Origin: Hyphomicrobiales bacterium
Lineage (GTDB): Bacteria; Pseudomonadota; Alphaproteobacteria; Rhizobiales; Rhizobiaceae
Length of the DNA stretch: 64,000 bases
Assembly (NCBI GenBank): GCA_021775415.1
Contig: JAJFHV010000012.1
Location: 107,935-171,934, forward strand
Reading direction: 5' to 3'
The translations under genes were made by a program, and so were the position numbers. Positions 51,852 to 59,211 of the stretch are shown one piece after another. Position 1 is the stretch's first letter; every line of letters begins with the position of its first letter. The notes below the pieces were generated by a model that saw nothing but the letters and a program-made list of their open reading frames with translations, did no database searches and had not been told where the DNA came from.

Positions 51852-53209
51852 AGAAAAGATCGCTCAAGGTTCGATTGCTAGCAATAAATGTCGTAGCGAT
51901 AGCTGTAATTCTTGCCACGACGGGTCTCGGACTGGTTTTCCTGTTTGAGCGCCATCTGGAGCGTCGGGTCGGTGCGGAGCTTGATACCTACATCAACCAG
52001 ATTGCAGCAAATCTTACATTCGATGATTCCGGATTACCGGAACTCACCGATGAGCTAGCAGACCCTCGCTTTGAACATGTATTCAGTGGGTTGTATTGGC
52101 AAGTCTCAATAGAAGGTACCGACAAATTAATCAGGTCCCGTTCCCTCTGGGATACTCGCATAGAGTTACCGCAAGGCACGTCTCCGATAGGCCACGTCAA
52201 CGTTCACAACGCATTTGGTCCCGAAAATTCTTCTCTACTCGTTCATGAACGCAGGTTAGTGTTTGACCTTGGTTCACGGGAAAAAGTTGCACGGCTGGTT
52301 ACGGCCGTCGATCGGACTGATGTAGAGGCTGAGACCGCAACGTTTGCATGGGAGGTTTCCTTGGCGCTTTCCGCCCTGGCCGCAGTTCTGATCTGTTCTG
52401 CCTGGTTACAGGTTGTTGTTGGACTGAAACCCCTGACTGTTATTCAATCCGCTGTTGGAGCTATCCGTGACGGTTCAGCAGCAAGAATCGACGTTGACGT
52501 ACCAATGGAAGTTACCCCTCTTGTAGACGAGGTAAACGAAATGCTCACAGCCCAGGAGACCATGTTGATCAAGGCGAGGCAGAGATCGGCTGATCTCGCA
52601 CATGGTTTCAAGACGCCTTTGACCGCGTTGAAAACCGATGTAAGTCGGCTACGGAGTAAGGGAGAAGAAAAAATTGCCGCGGACATCGAAACAACATCGT
52701 TGCTTATGCAGAGGCAGATTGATCGCGAATTGGCTACGGCAAGGGTTCACAACGCTAAAAAAGCCGCCACGACAAGAATAGACAAGGTTGTACAGGGATT
52801 GATCCGGACCTTGGAGCGGACACCACAAGCTGAGGCTAAGTCAATCACGGCTGAACTTGAGGTGTACGCAACAGTGAAGATGGATGAAGATGATCTGTCC
52901 GAAGTGCTTGGCAATCTGCTTGAAAACGCAATCAAGTTTGCCAAGGAAAACGTAACAATTCAGACAGTGAAAATTGGTTCACTGATCCAGGTTAACATTG
53001 AAGACGATGGTCCAGGTGTAAGCAAGGAGTTGCGATATTCGATTGTGCAACGCGGTACTCGATTGGACCAATCTCACGTGGGTTCCGGTCTTGGCCTTGC
53101 CATAGTACACGACGTTTTAGAGCATTACGGTACAAAACTAACCCTTGGGGCATCAAACTTGGGTGGCCTAAAGATAAGTTTTCAGCTTCCACTGATCGAT
53201 GACGTTTGA
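51848..53209 (+). CDS. Sensor histidine kinase (PmrB/PhoQ-like)
   Basis: A 453-residue membrane kinase with helices at about 8-32 and 165-190 and a periplasmic domain between. The phospho-histidine is in LAHGFKTPLTALKTDVSRL (about residue 255). The ATP-binding domain has the N box LGNLLENAIKFAKEN, the G1 box IEDDGPGVSKE and G2 box GSGLGLAIVHDVLEHYG. The start overlaps the regulator stop as ATGA. Together with the PepSY gene it forms a three-gene operon. Confidence 0.93.
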   Translation: MKKRSLKVRLLAINVVAIAVILATTGLGLVFLFERHLERRVGAELDTYINQIAANLTFDDSGLPELTDELADPRFEHVFSGLYWQVSIEGTDKLIRSRSLWDTRIELPQGTSPIGHVNVHNAFGPENSSLLVHERRLVFDLGSREKVARLVTAVDRTDVEAETATFAWEVSLALSALAAVLICSAWLQVVVGLKPLTVIQSAVGAIRDGSAARIDVDVPMEVTPLVDEVNEMLTAQETMLIKARQRSADLAHGFKTPLTALKTDVSRLRSKGEEKIAADIETTSLLMQRQIDRELATARVHNAKKAATTRIDKVVQGLIRTLERTPQAEAKSITAELEVYATVKMDEDDLSEVLGNLLENAIKFAKENVTIQTVKIGSLIQVNIEDDGPGVSKELRYSIVQRGTRLDQSHVGSGLGLAIVHDVLEHYGTKLTLGASNLGGLKISFQLPLIDDV

Positions 53210-53238
53210 TCAAGCAATGTCACGGAGATTGCTGTCGA

Positions 53239-53262
53239 ATGTCTGCTATTGGCATGACGCAT
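53239..53262 (+). repeat. Three-hairpin repeat, copy 12 (decayed module A)
   Basis: ATGTCTGCT-ATTGGCA is kept, but the right arm is lost. It lies just after the histidine-kinase gene. Confidence 0.5.
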
Positions 53263-53310
53263 CGCAAAGTTGAAGAAATGAATTTCTGTCCCCTGTTTAC
53301 CCAGTGACAC

Positions 53311-53549
53311 GTTTGGACCTTGGTCCGATGCGCTGCCCGACCAACGTATCGAAATTCGTTGCCCGTTCGTCGATGTTCAATTCCTGCCAACACGATCAAG
53401 GTGGATCACAGTTTCAGCTTGTTCGCCAATACAATCAAGTTGTGTGCTGTCTTTATCGCCGCCGCACTGTTTATGATTTAAGGGGCGATAGTCGGGAACT
53501 GGGTAAGGTTGCACCCCCGTATCCTGCTCAGTTTCCGACACCAATAATA
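53311..53549 (+). pseudogene. Internally deleted remnant of a second pit gene
   Basis: The left part aligns with the pit 5' region: palindrome TGGACCTTGGTCCG, then GAAATTCGTTGCCCGTTCG and CGATG, matching 41,553-41,620. The right part (about 53,440-53,540) aligns with the last 20 or so codons of pit and its stop-codon hairpin (GTCGGGAACTG/CAGTTTCCGAC). The roughly 1.4-kb coding middle is absent. It is therefore what remains of a duplicated phosphate-transporter gene after an internal deletion. The rest of the 528-base gap (to 53,737) shows nothing else. Confidence 0.65.
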
Positions 53550-53737
53550 TAATGGATGGTACAATTTTTAGACTGTTTGGCGACTGAGGAGGGAACCAAA
53601 ACCACAGAAAAATCATGAAACACGCAATGAAATCGAAATTTGACAACCAAGTTCAAATAAATGGTCTCGAAGAATCCGTTCTCTAGGCGAGTGAATTGTT
53701 TACCCAGCACAACGCAGATGAACTGGGAGGGGCGTAT

Positions 53738-54010
53738 ATGATCGCTAAATTGATAACGGAGCACCGTCAGTTGTCCGGTAATCTTGCTCTGGCGCGTCAT
53801 GTCAGAGACAAAAATCTCAGCATCGAGCTGGAAAGAAAGATCGATGAGATTTGGATACAACTACTGACCGTCGAACCTTCAAATCAAGATGACAACGTAT
53901 TGCTGGTAAAATTTCTATTCAACCAGTTGAGGAACAACTCAAATCTTAATGGTGACGCTGTTGCAATCAAAAAAAGGATAACGAAGTTATTTTCATTTCA
54001 TCCGCTGTAA
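53738..54010 (+). CDS. Small helical protein, paralogue of the one at 56,772
   Basis: A 90-residue protein predicted to be a helical bundle, with no signal peptide. It begins MIAKLITEHRQLSG and contains VEPSNQDDNVLLVKFLFNQLRNNS. The protein at 56,772 shares the same order of elements (Q/EH-LS, a central heptad helix, P-x-N-x-x-N-x-x-LL-FL-x-Q-L, N). The ATG at 53738 follows GGGAGG eight bases upstream. Family and role are unknown; a regulator-binding or anti-sigma-like function would be speculation. Confidence 0.68.
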   Translation: MIAKLITEHRQLSGNLALARHVRDKNLSIELERKIDEIWIQLLTVEPSNQDDNVLLVKFLFNQLRNNSNLNGDAVAIKKRITKLFSFHPL

Positions 54011-54219
54011 TTTCCATGTCTGTGCCCGCAATGCACACAAAGCAACATTTCAACGTAACTCCACCAATGTAGTTTGGTAGGAGCTTGTTTGACCTGCAGA
54101 ATCCGGTCGGATTAGTGCAATCGATCATTGGGTATTGTGTCTGAAAAAGGACCTTCAATTGCAGTGTTATCAGAGGCCAATCAGCCTAATTAGTTTCTGC
54201 AAAATTTTCTGCAATTTGG

Positions 54220-54233
54220 TTGATCTGGGTCAA
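54220..54233. promoter_or_regulatory. FNR/NnrR-type box upstream of pseudoazurin
   Basis: TTGAT-CTGG-GTCAA matches the FNR/Dnr-type consensus TTGAT/C-nnnn-A/GTCAA. It is centred about 70 bases before the pseudoazurin ATG, a position typical of activation under low oxygen or nitric oxide. Confidence 0.6.
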
Positions 54234-54297
54234 AACAATCCACCCCCCGCGACCCCATATGTGCTTCGTAAAAACACAAATCTTGAAAGGAAGTGTT

Positions 54298-54741
54298 ATG
54301 CGTAAATTGTTATTGATGGCCCTGTTGATAGCTAATAGCATTCTCGCTGCGAATGCCTTTGCTGAAGAGTTTGAGGTCAAAATGCTGAACAAGGGTGACA
54401 AACGCGCAATGGTTTTCGAACCGGATTTCATCAAGGCGATGCCTGGCGACACAATAAAATTTCTCCCAACTGACAAAGGGCACAATGTTGAATCCATTAA
54501 AGGCATGATGCCAGAGGGTGTCGCGCCTTTTAAGAGCGATCTAAATGAAGAGTTTATCCTAACAGTTGAAAAGGATGGCGTTTACGGAATCAAATGCACA
54601 CCTCACTACACGATGGGAATGGTCGCATTGATCGCGGTAGGCGAGCCAGCTAACGCAAATGAAGCCAAGGCCGCAAAGGTGTCCAAAAAAGCCGAAGGCC
54701 GGTTCGCGGAAATCTTTGCCACTTATGAAGCTACTAATTGA
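54298..54741 (+). CDS. Pseudoazurin (blue copper protein)
   Basis: A 147-residue periplasmic electron carrier with a signal peptide (about 1-22, ANAFAEE). Type-1 copper ligands are present: histidine in DKGHNVES, and cysteine, histidine and methionine in [11 protein letters not shown], spaced as in known pseudoazurins. It typically passes electrons to nitrite or nitrous-oxide reductases or to cytochrome c peroxidase. The ATG at 54298 follows GAAAGGAAG. An FNR-type box lies upstream. No denitrification enzyme is in the window. Confidence 0.92.
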   Translation: MRKLLLMALLIANSILAANAFAEEFEVKMLNKGDKRAMVFEPDFIKAMPGDTIKFLPTDKGHNVESIKGMMPEGVAPFKSDLNEEFILTVEKDGVYGIKCTPHYTMGMVALIAVGEPANANEAKAAKVSKKAEGRFAEIFATYEATN

Positions 54742-54785
54742 TCGAACAACATCGATCGGTGCAGACAAAGATCCCAGGACGCGAC

Positions 54786-55697
54786 ATGGGAATTATCATA
54801 CTAGCCCTGGTTCTCTTAGTTCTGACACCAGTGGGTGCCTACGCTCAGTCGGCACCCACATGGACACACGTTCAACAGGTCTTTGAGATTTACCAATGCC
54901 CTGTGTGCCACACCGGCGAAGATGCGCCGCTGGGCCTGCGTCTCGACACGCTGGAGGGTGCTCTCGAGGGCAGTGAAAACGGCCCTGTGCTAGTCGCTGG
55001 CAAGCCTAGTGAAAGCAAATTGTTCACTCGTGTCGGCAGTGACAGTGAGGTACGGATGCCGCTAACCGGTCCACCGTTCCTGAGCGCCGAAGAAATTAGC
55101 TTGTTAGAACAATGGATTGAGGCTGGCCTACCAACGGGTGACGGCGATGCTGCCGCTGCAACCCCACAAAAACCAGTGCGGCCCGGTCCAAATGATACTG
55201 CAACCTTTGCACATGTAAAAACCATTTTCATGAAACGCTGCGTGAAGTGTCACAAGGACAAGGGACTTGTCGGTGAGCCACCGGAAAATCTGAGACTTGG
55301 TAGCTATGATGAAATCCTCAAAGGTGGCGAACGCCTCGCAATTTTGCCGGGAAATCCAGGCCTTAGCGAGCTCATTCGCCGAGTGGAGGGAAAAGCCGAG
55401 CCACGCATGCCGATGGATGGCCCGCCTTGGCTGAGCGATGACGACATTTCGCTGTTGCGTCAATGGATTACGCAGGGTGCTCGCGATGAAAATTCCATCC
55501 CAGCACCCATACCTCAGGGTCGAAAAGTTCGTTATCGCGGAATGATGACCGGCAAAAGATCAATTGATGGAGCCACTTTTATCATCGATGGGGGAACTCG
55601 CATAGACAAGTCGCCGAGGGTTGGCGGTCAAATTGAAGTACGTGGCAGGGTAACTAGGGCTGGAAATGTGAGAGCCTATCGTCTACGGAGTCGATAG
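54786..55697 (+). CDS. Exported di-CxxCH cytochrome-like protein with C-terminal DUF5666-like domain
   Basis: A 303-residue secreted protein with signal peptide (about 1-23, VLLVLTPVGAYA). Two similar halves each carry one heme c motif: QCPVCHTG (about residue 37) and RCVKCHKD (about 154). Each ends with a MP-x-x-GPPxLSxxxISLLxQWI stretch, the pattern of planctomycete-type cytochrome C domains. The last 60 residues (RGMMTGKRSIDGATFIIDGG, then GGQIEVRGRV) resemble DUF5666. It follows pseudoazurin by 44 bases with AGGA before the ATG, suggesting a shared electron-transfer role. Confidence 0.78.
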   Translation: MGIIILALVLLVLTPVGAYAQSAPTWTHVQQVFEIYQCPVCHTGEDAPLGLRLDTLEGALEGSENGPVLVAGKPSESKLFTRVGSDSEVRMPLTGPPFLSAEEISLLEQWIEAGLPTGDGDAAAATPQKPVRPGPNDTATFAHVKTIFMKRCVKCHKDKGLVGEPPENLRLGSYDEILKGGERLAILPGNPGLSELIRRVEGKAEPRMPMDGPPWLSDDDISLLRQWITQGARDENSIPAPIPQGRKVRYRGMMTGKRSIDGATFIIDGGTRIDKSPRVGGQIEVRGRVTRAGNVRAYRLRSR

Positions 55698-55938
55698 TTA
55701 TAATCTAAGTTACTTTTGGCGGTGTTGTTCACCACAGTAAGTTCCACCCAATCCGAAAAATTGTTAGCCAAGCCGGGTAAATCAATATTGCGGCAATCTA
55801 ACAATGTGAGGTTGGTCCGATTGCCTTTGGGGAAAATCGAATATTTGAATTTGGTGCACCGACTTGAAAATGAAATGAATCGGCATGACTGAACATTATG
55901 AAATGCGTCGATACGATTGAAGCGATCTCTAGTTCTCA

Positions 55939-56328
55939 TTATTTGTTCTGACGTTCGAGATGTTCGAGTATTTTGCAGTTCTCATTTAGTTCTTCAAGCG
56001 CCTGCAACTTGTCGGCGAGCTGTTGTTCAAGAACCAGTCTTTGCTCGCAAAGTTTTGCCAATACGACACGTCGTTGTGTTTTCCCTTGATCAAGGTCGTA
56101 GAGATCTATCATCTCCTTAATTTGTGCTAGCGAAAAACCAAACCGCTTGCCAACTAGGATAAGTTTTACCCTAGCCCGGTCACGGCGATTATAAATTCGT
56201 GTTGTTTTCCCCTCAACTTGTGTTGGATGAAGCAACTCTAGCGATTCATAGTACCGCAATGCACGCAGTGTTACTGAAAACTCCCGTTTCAGATCTGAAA
56301 TGGAGAATGTTTTCCGCTGCTGCTGCAT
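55939..56328 (-). CDS. MerR-family transcriptional regulator
   Basis: A 129-residue MerR-type regulator. The N-terminal HTH (FSISDLKREFSVTLRALRYYESLELLHP) and wing (KTTRIYNRRDRARVKLI) are clear in parts, followed by a coiled-coil dimer helix with little room for a ligand-binding domain. The absence of metal-site cysteines suggests a LiuR-like or stress type rather than a metal sensor. It is transcribed away from an FNR-type box 150 bases upstream. The 241-base gap on its 3' side shows nothing recognisable. Confidence 0.87.
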   Translation of the reverse strand: MQQQRKTFSISDLKREFSVTLRALRYYESLELLHPTQVEGKTTRIYNRRDRARVKLILVGKRFGFSLAQIKEMIDLYDLDQGKTQRRVVLAKLCEQRLVLEQQLADKLQALEELNENCKILEHLERQNK

Positions 56329-56360
56329 AGGTGATCGATGCGCCCCGCTATTAACTAGGG

Positions 56361-56400
56361 GCGGCTGGCGTGTGACCCTCTTGGAGCACTCACCAGCCGC
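56361..56400. repeat. GCGGCTGG/CCAGCCGC hairpin H4
   Basis: Arms GCGGCTGG..GTG and CAC..CCAGCCGC surround a CCTCTTGGAG loop region, 32 bases before the MerR start codon. It shares its end sequences with H1-H3. Confidence 0.6.
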
Positions 56401-56477
56401 GTGGCGACCAGAGGTATTTCCGCGTATTCAATGGTTACCACTTACTAAATGATTACAGATTACCGCGGGAAAAGTTG

Positions 56478-56491
56478 TTGATTTGGATCAA
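56478..56491. promoter_or_regulatory. Perfect FNR-type box
   Basis: TTGAT-TTGG-ATCAA matches the FNR consensus exactly. It lies in the 443-base gap between the MerR gene and the small helical protein gene; which of them it serves is not clear. The gap also holds hairpin H4 and repeat copy 13. Confidence 0.55.
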
Positions 56492-56611
56492 ATGATGCCC
56501 GAATTGATCTCACAGTTTCACCAATTGGTAGTTGATGTTTGGTTAACGAACCAGGCTGATGACACAATTCACATTCAGGAATTGGATCGACAGCACATTA
56601 AAATTTGAGGT

Positions 56612-56684
56612 GGTATATTGAGTGGCACAAAACATACATCAGGTTAAATGGCCTGATTGTACGCTTTCGGGGGTAAAGCTGAGA
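56612..56684 (+). repeat. Three-hairpin repeat, copy 13 (degenerate A and B)
   Basis: Module A is reduced to GAGTGGCACAAAACATACAT. Module B keeps GCTTTCGGGGGTAAAGC but has lost the outer parts of both arms. Confidence 0.65.
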
Positions 56685-56771
56685 AAATGAAAACGTTTGC
56701 ACATATATTTTCATTGGCTACCATTCTTAGTAATGGCTGGATTTGTGGATGTGTAACCGTACGAGGTTCCA

Positions 56772-57071
56772 ATGAGTACCAATCTGATTCATCAATTCCA
56801 TGAACTATCCGACCAAATTGAACTGGCCACCCAGACCGATGATCTAGACTCGCTAAGAAAACTGGATCAAAAAATAGTTGAGGTGAGGAGGCGCATATTG
56901 GCGTGGCGGCCACGAAATCCAGAAAACATACCTGTTCTGACAGAATTTCTGCTTGATCAATTGATTTCCAATCCGAACGTTGAGCACTTTCGAGGAGAGA
57001 TCCGGGACAAAATATTGATATTGGGGCGGCTGGCTTATAAACTAGGGCAAGAAGCCAATCTGAAAAGATAA
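56772..57071 (+). CDS. Small helical protein, paralogue of the one at 53,738
   Basis: A 99-residue, probably all-helical cytoplasmic protein: LIHQFHELSDQIELATQTDD, a charged central helix, then RPRNPENIPVLTEFLLDQLISNP. Similarity to the protein at 53,738 is low but runs through the whole length. The ATG is preceded by GAGG at a workable distance. Function unknown. Confidence 0.65.
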   Translation: MSTNLIHQFHELSDQIELATQTDDLDSLRKLDQKIVEVRRRILAWRPRNPENIPVLTEFLLDQLISNPNVEHFRGEIRDKILILGRLAYKLGQEANLKR

Positions 57072-57088
57072 ACCACTTAGTCAAGCGT

Positions 57089-57116
57089 ATGCCCGCTATT
57101 GGCACAAAGCAGACAT
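57089..57116 (+). repeat. Three-hairpin repeat, copy 14 (module A only)
   Basis: Module A with ATGCCCGCT/AGCAGACAT arms and an intact ATTGGCACAA loop, 17 bases after the small helical protein gene. Confidence 0.8.
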
Positions 57117-57216
57117 TGGGTCATTGAAATGACGAATTATCATCAAGTAACAATTCCTAGTCTTGCAAAACTCAAAGCGTCGATGGAGCAGGACTCTTCA
57201 ATTTAGTGGCCCGTAT

Positions 57217-57627
57217 TCAGCGTGTAATATGGACGGCGCACTTGGCGTGACGTACCACACGAGCAGCGGTAGAACCAATCAGATAGTCTTGTAATCCGGG
57301 TCTATGCGAGGCCATAACAATACAATCGTTTTCCATGGCGTTGGCATAGTCGAGAATGCTGTGGTTCGGATTCCCTTCAACAACTTTACAATCAGCCTTT
57401 GGAAAATAATCTCTTGCCAGACCTTCCAATTCTGTTTGAAATTTTTTCATCCAGCGAAGCTGGGATTCTTTTAGCAACTCCATTTCCACATAGGCCGGAA
57501 TTTCTATGACTACGTTAAGTAGCGTAATTTTTCCGCCCTCAGCTAATAGGCATTTGGCAATTTCAATCGACGCCTTGGAATTCGAGCCGTGATCCAACGC
57601 TATTGGGACCAGAATATTCTTATACAT
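57217..57627 (-). CDS. Universal stress protein, non-canonical ATP site
   Basis: A 136-residue UspA-fold protein (YKNILVPIALDHGS at the N-terminus; IVMASHRPGLQDYLIGSTAARVVRHAKCAVHI at the C-terminus, in parts). The ATP-binding pattern GxxG-x9-G(S/T) is changed: the first two glycines read as alanine and arginine, although the GST remains. It may thus not bind ATP in the usual way. A perfect FNR-type box stands 59 bases upstream, in line with the known induction of some Usp proteins at low oxygen. Confidence 0.87.
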   Translation of the reverse strand: MYKNILVPIALDHGSNSKASIEIAKCLLAEGGKITLLNVVIEIPAYVEMELLKESQLRWMKKFQTELEGLARDYFPKADCKVVEGNPNHSILDYANAMENDCIVMASHRPGLQDYLIGSTAARVVRHAKCAVHITR

Positions 57628-57685
57628 GGTCTGTTCCTATTCATTGACTTGACATAACAGATTAGCTTGAATCCGACTTGATTGA

Positions 57686-57699
57686 TTGATTGAGATCAA
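57686..57699. promoter_or_regulatory. Perfect FNR-type box upstream of universal stress protein
   Basis: TTGAT-TGAG-ATCAA is an exact match to the FNR consensus, 59-72 bases before the usp start on the minus strand. It could also serve rightward transcription toward the MFS remnant and the second usp gene. Confidence 0.65.
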
Positions 57700-57789
57700 C
57701 TTTCCGGACGAGCTCACGGGCAGCTTTTCAGCGTGATTTGCGCACGTTTAGGATTACCCCAACAACAAACCTGTTCTATCTGAACGGTC

Positions 57790-57817
57790 AGGTCCGCTAA
57801 TGACCCAAAGCGAACAT
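57790..57817 (+). repeat. Three-hairpin repeat, copy 15 (module C only)
   Basis: An isolated module C with arms AGGTCCGCT/AGCGAACAT around AATGACCCAA. Confidence 0.8.
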
Positions 57818-57887
57818 AGGTGAATTTCGCAATGGCAATTTTTAGTCGCTTACTCGGCTTCGCAAAGCCAGCGTGTTACGTACTCGT

Positions 57888-58130
57888 ATGCTAAACGTTC
57901 TATCCAATCCGGTTTACGCCAAACTGTTCGCGGTCCAGGTCGTTGCGTTGCTCGGAACAGGGTTGTTAACTGTCGCCCTTGGGTTAGCGGCGTACGACAT
58001 AGCAGGTGAGGCAGCAGGCGTTGTGTTGGGTGGAGTTGTTTACCACGTGACCGCCTGGTCGATACGACACATTGATAAATCCCATCGTCTTGGAAGACCG
58101 CCGCTGCGGTACAGAATCTATTTGCTTTAA
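57888..58130 (+). pseudogene. N-terminal fragment of an MFS transporter
   Basis: The first 45 or so residues (MLNVLSNPVYAKLFAVQVVA, then LLGTGLLTVALGLAAYDIAG) are those of the first helices of an MFS transporter of about 400 residues. After EAAGVVLG the frame continues into unrelated sequence (YHVTAWSIRHIDKSH) and stops at about 80 residues. The rest of the transporter is missing. The remnant is upstream of a universal-stress-protein gene. The frame is also open to an ATG at 57873. Confidence 0.65.
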
Positions 58131-58189
58131 CTGACCAGATCGGGCCTGGCTCACCGCCGGGCCTTGACGAACAAAAGGAGAAGACTGGC

Positions 58190-58597
58190 ATGAAACACAT
58201 ACTGGTTGCATTTGATGGCTCGGATCCATCCAATCGTGCATTGGAGCATGCCGCCAAAATGGCGAAGGCGCTCAAGGCCAAGCTCACAATTCTAATCGTC
58301 CGTCTCGTTGTGGTTGGCCGTTCCCGTATCCTCGTAGCTCCGGACAAGGAAGAGGCGCTGGTTATCTTGGACCAAGCGAAAGATGTGGTTTCGGCGGCGG
58401 GCGGCCCAAAGCCAACAATCGTCGAGAAAAAATCAAGAGACATCGCCTACACAATTATTGACGAGGCCATTAAGAAGAAGGTGGACTTGATCGTGATGGG
58501 TGCGTCGGGAAAAGGCACGGTTAAGATGTTTTTGCTAGGCTCTGTCTCTGAAGAGGTCCTAAGAAAGTCCGCCTGTCCGGTCACTATAGTACATTAA
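58190..58597 (+). CDS. Universal stress protein with intact ATP-binding motif
   Basis: A 135-residue UspA-fold protein beginning MKHILVAFDGSDPSNRALEHA. The nucleotide motif GASG-x9-GS is complete (MGASGKGTVKMFLLGSVSEEV), and the end CPVTIVH is typical. AAAGGAG precedes the ATG. It belongs to the ATP-binding class of Usp proteins, in contrast to the one at 57,217. It is read in the same direction as the MFS fragment before it. Confidence 0.9.
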   Translation: MKHILVAFDGSDPSNRALEHAAKMAKALKAKLTILIVRLVVVGRSRILVAPDKEEALVILDQAKDVVSAAGGPKPTIVEKKSRDIAYTIIDEAIKKKVDLIVMGASGKGTVKMFLLGSVSEEVLRKSACPVTIVH

Positions 58598-58691
58598 TAC
58601 AGTTGCGGTTGGCTCTTAGATACTCGCATCAAGGTGACGAGCAATTTTGAGTGCTCCTCTGCATATTACAGCGGTGCAGCAGGATTACCCG

Positions 58692-58810
58692 ATGTCCGTG
58701 GTTGGCACAAAGCAGACATTAGGCGATGACGTGGCGACTTCCGCTTTCGGAGGTGAAGCAGACATCGCGGACTGGTGCTTCGAGTTCCGCTTATGACCCA
58801 AAGCGGACAT
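58692..58810 (+). repeat. Three-hairpin repeat, copy 16 (complete, A-B-C)
   Basis: A complete 119-base copy between the convergent ends of the usp gene and the small secreted-protein gene. Module A has ATGTCCGTGG in the left arm; module C is intact. Confidence 0.92.
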
Positions 58811-58822
58811 GGTCACAGCCTT

Positions 58823-59197
58823 TCAACTAACCTGGTGCCAAACAGCACAACGGAATTTTTTTCCACTTGATTCCAGCTTGAACGTTTTTGAGGATACCAT
58901 TTTGTACTGCCTATCCGATTTCCAAATTGTAGCCCCCGGCAACAACTCGAATCCAAGCATGCGCCAGTCAATTTGCTTGGTGTTTTTCTTCCAGATAAAC
59001 TTGTACTGAGGTTTCAATCGAACTTTGACTCTTTGGTCTTGCCTGCATTCAACTGATACCGGAATTTCCCCATTCCGCTTTTTCTGTTTCAGCAGTGCAT
59101 TGGTGCGGCTTACCCCTATCCAACCATCAGCGGCATGTACTGCATGAATGTTAAGAGACATGACTAACGCAACCAATGGTGGAAGAATAAGACTCAT
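58823..59197 (-). CDS. Small secreted protein, GWI...RCAVW type
   Basis: A 124-residue protein with a signal peptide (about 1-22, ALVMSLNIHAVHA). The mature part starts ADGWIGVSRTNALLKQKK, has one cysteine in SVECRQD, a tryptophan in FIWKKN, and ends KFRCAVWHQVS. The layout parallels the protein at 32,477-32,818, so they look like diverged paralogues. The ATG at 59197 is chosen because AGGAG stands four bases upstream; two earlier in-frame ATGs lie before that site. It follows the next gene on the same strand. Confidence 0.65.
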   Translation of the reverse strand: MSLILPPLVALVMSLNIHAVHAADGWIGVSRTNALLKQKKRNGEIPVSVECRQDQRVKVRLKPQYKFIWKKNTKQIDWRMLGFELLPGATIWKSDRQYKMVSSKTFKLESSGKKFRCAVWHQVS

Positions 59198-59211
59198 AGT
59201 ACTCCTCATTT

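Noticed and set aside
55676..55939. Minus-strand frame after the MerR gene
   Set aside because: Overlaps the cytochrome gene end and has no recognisable features.
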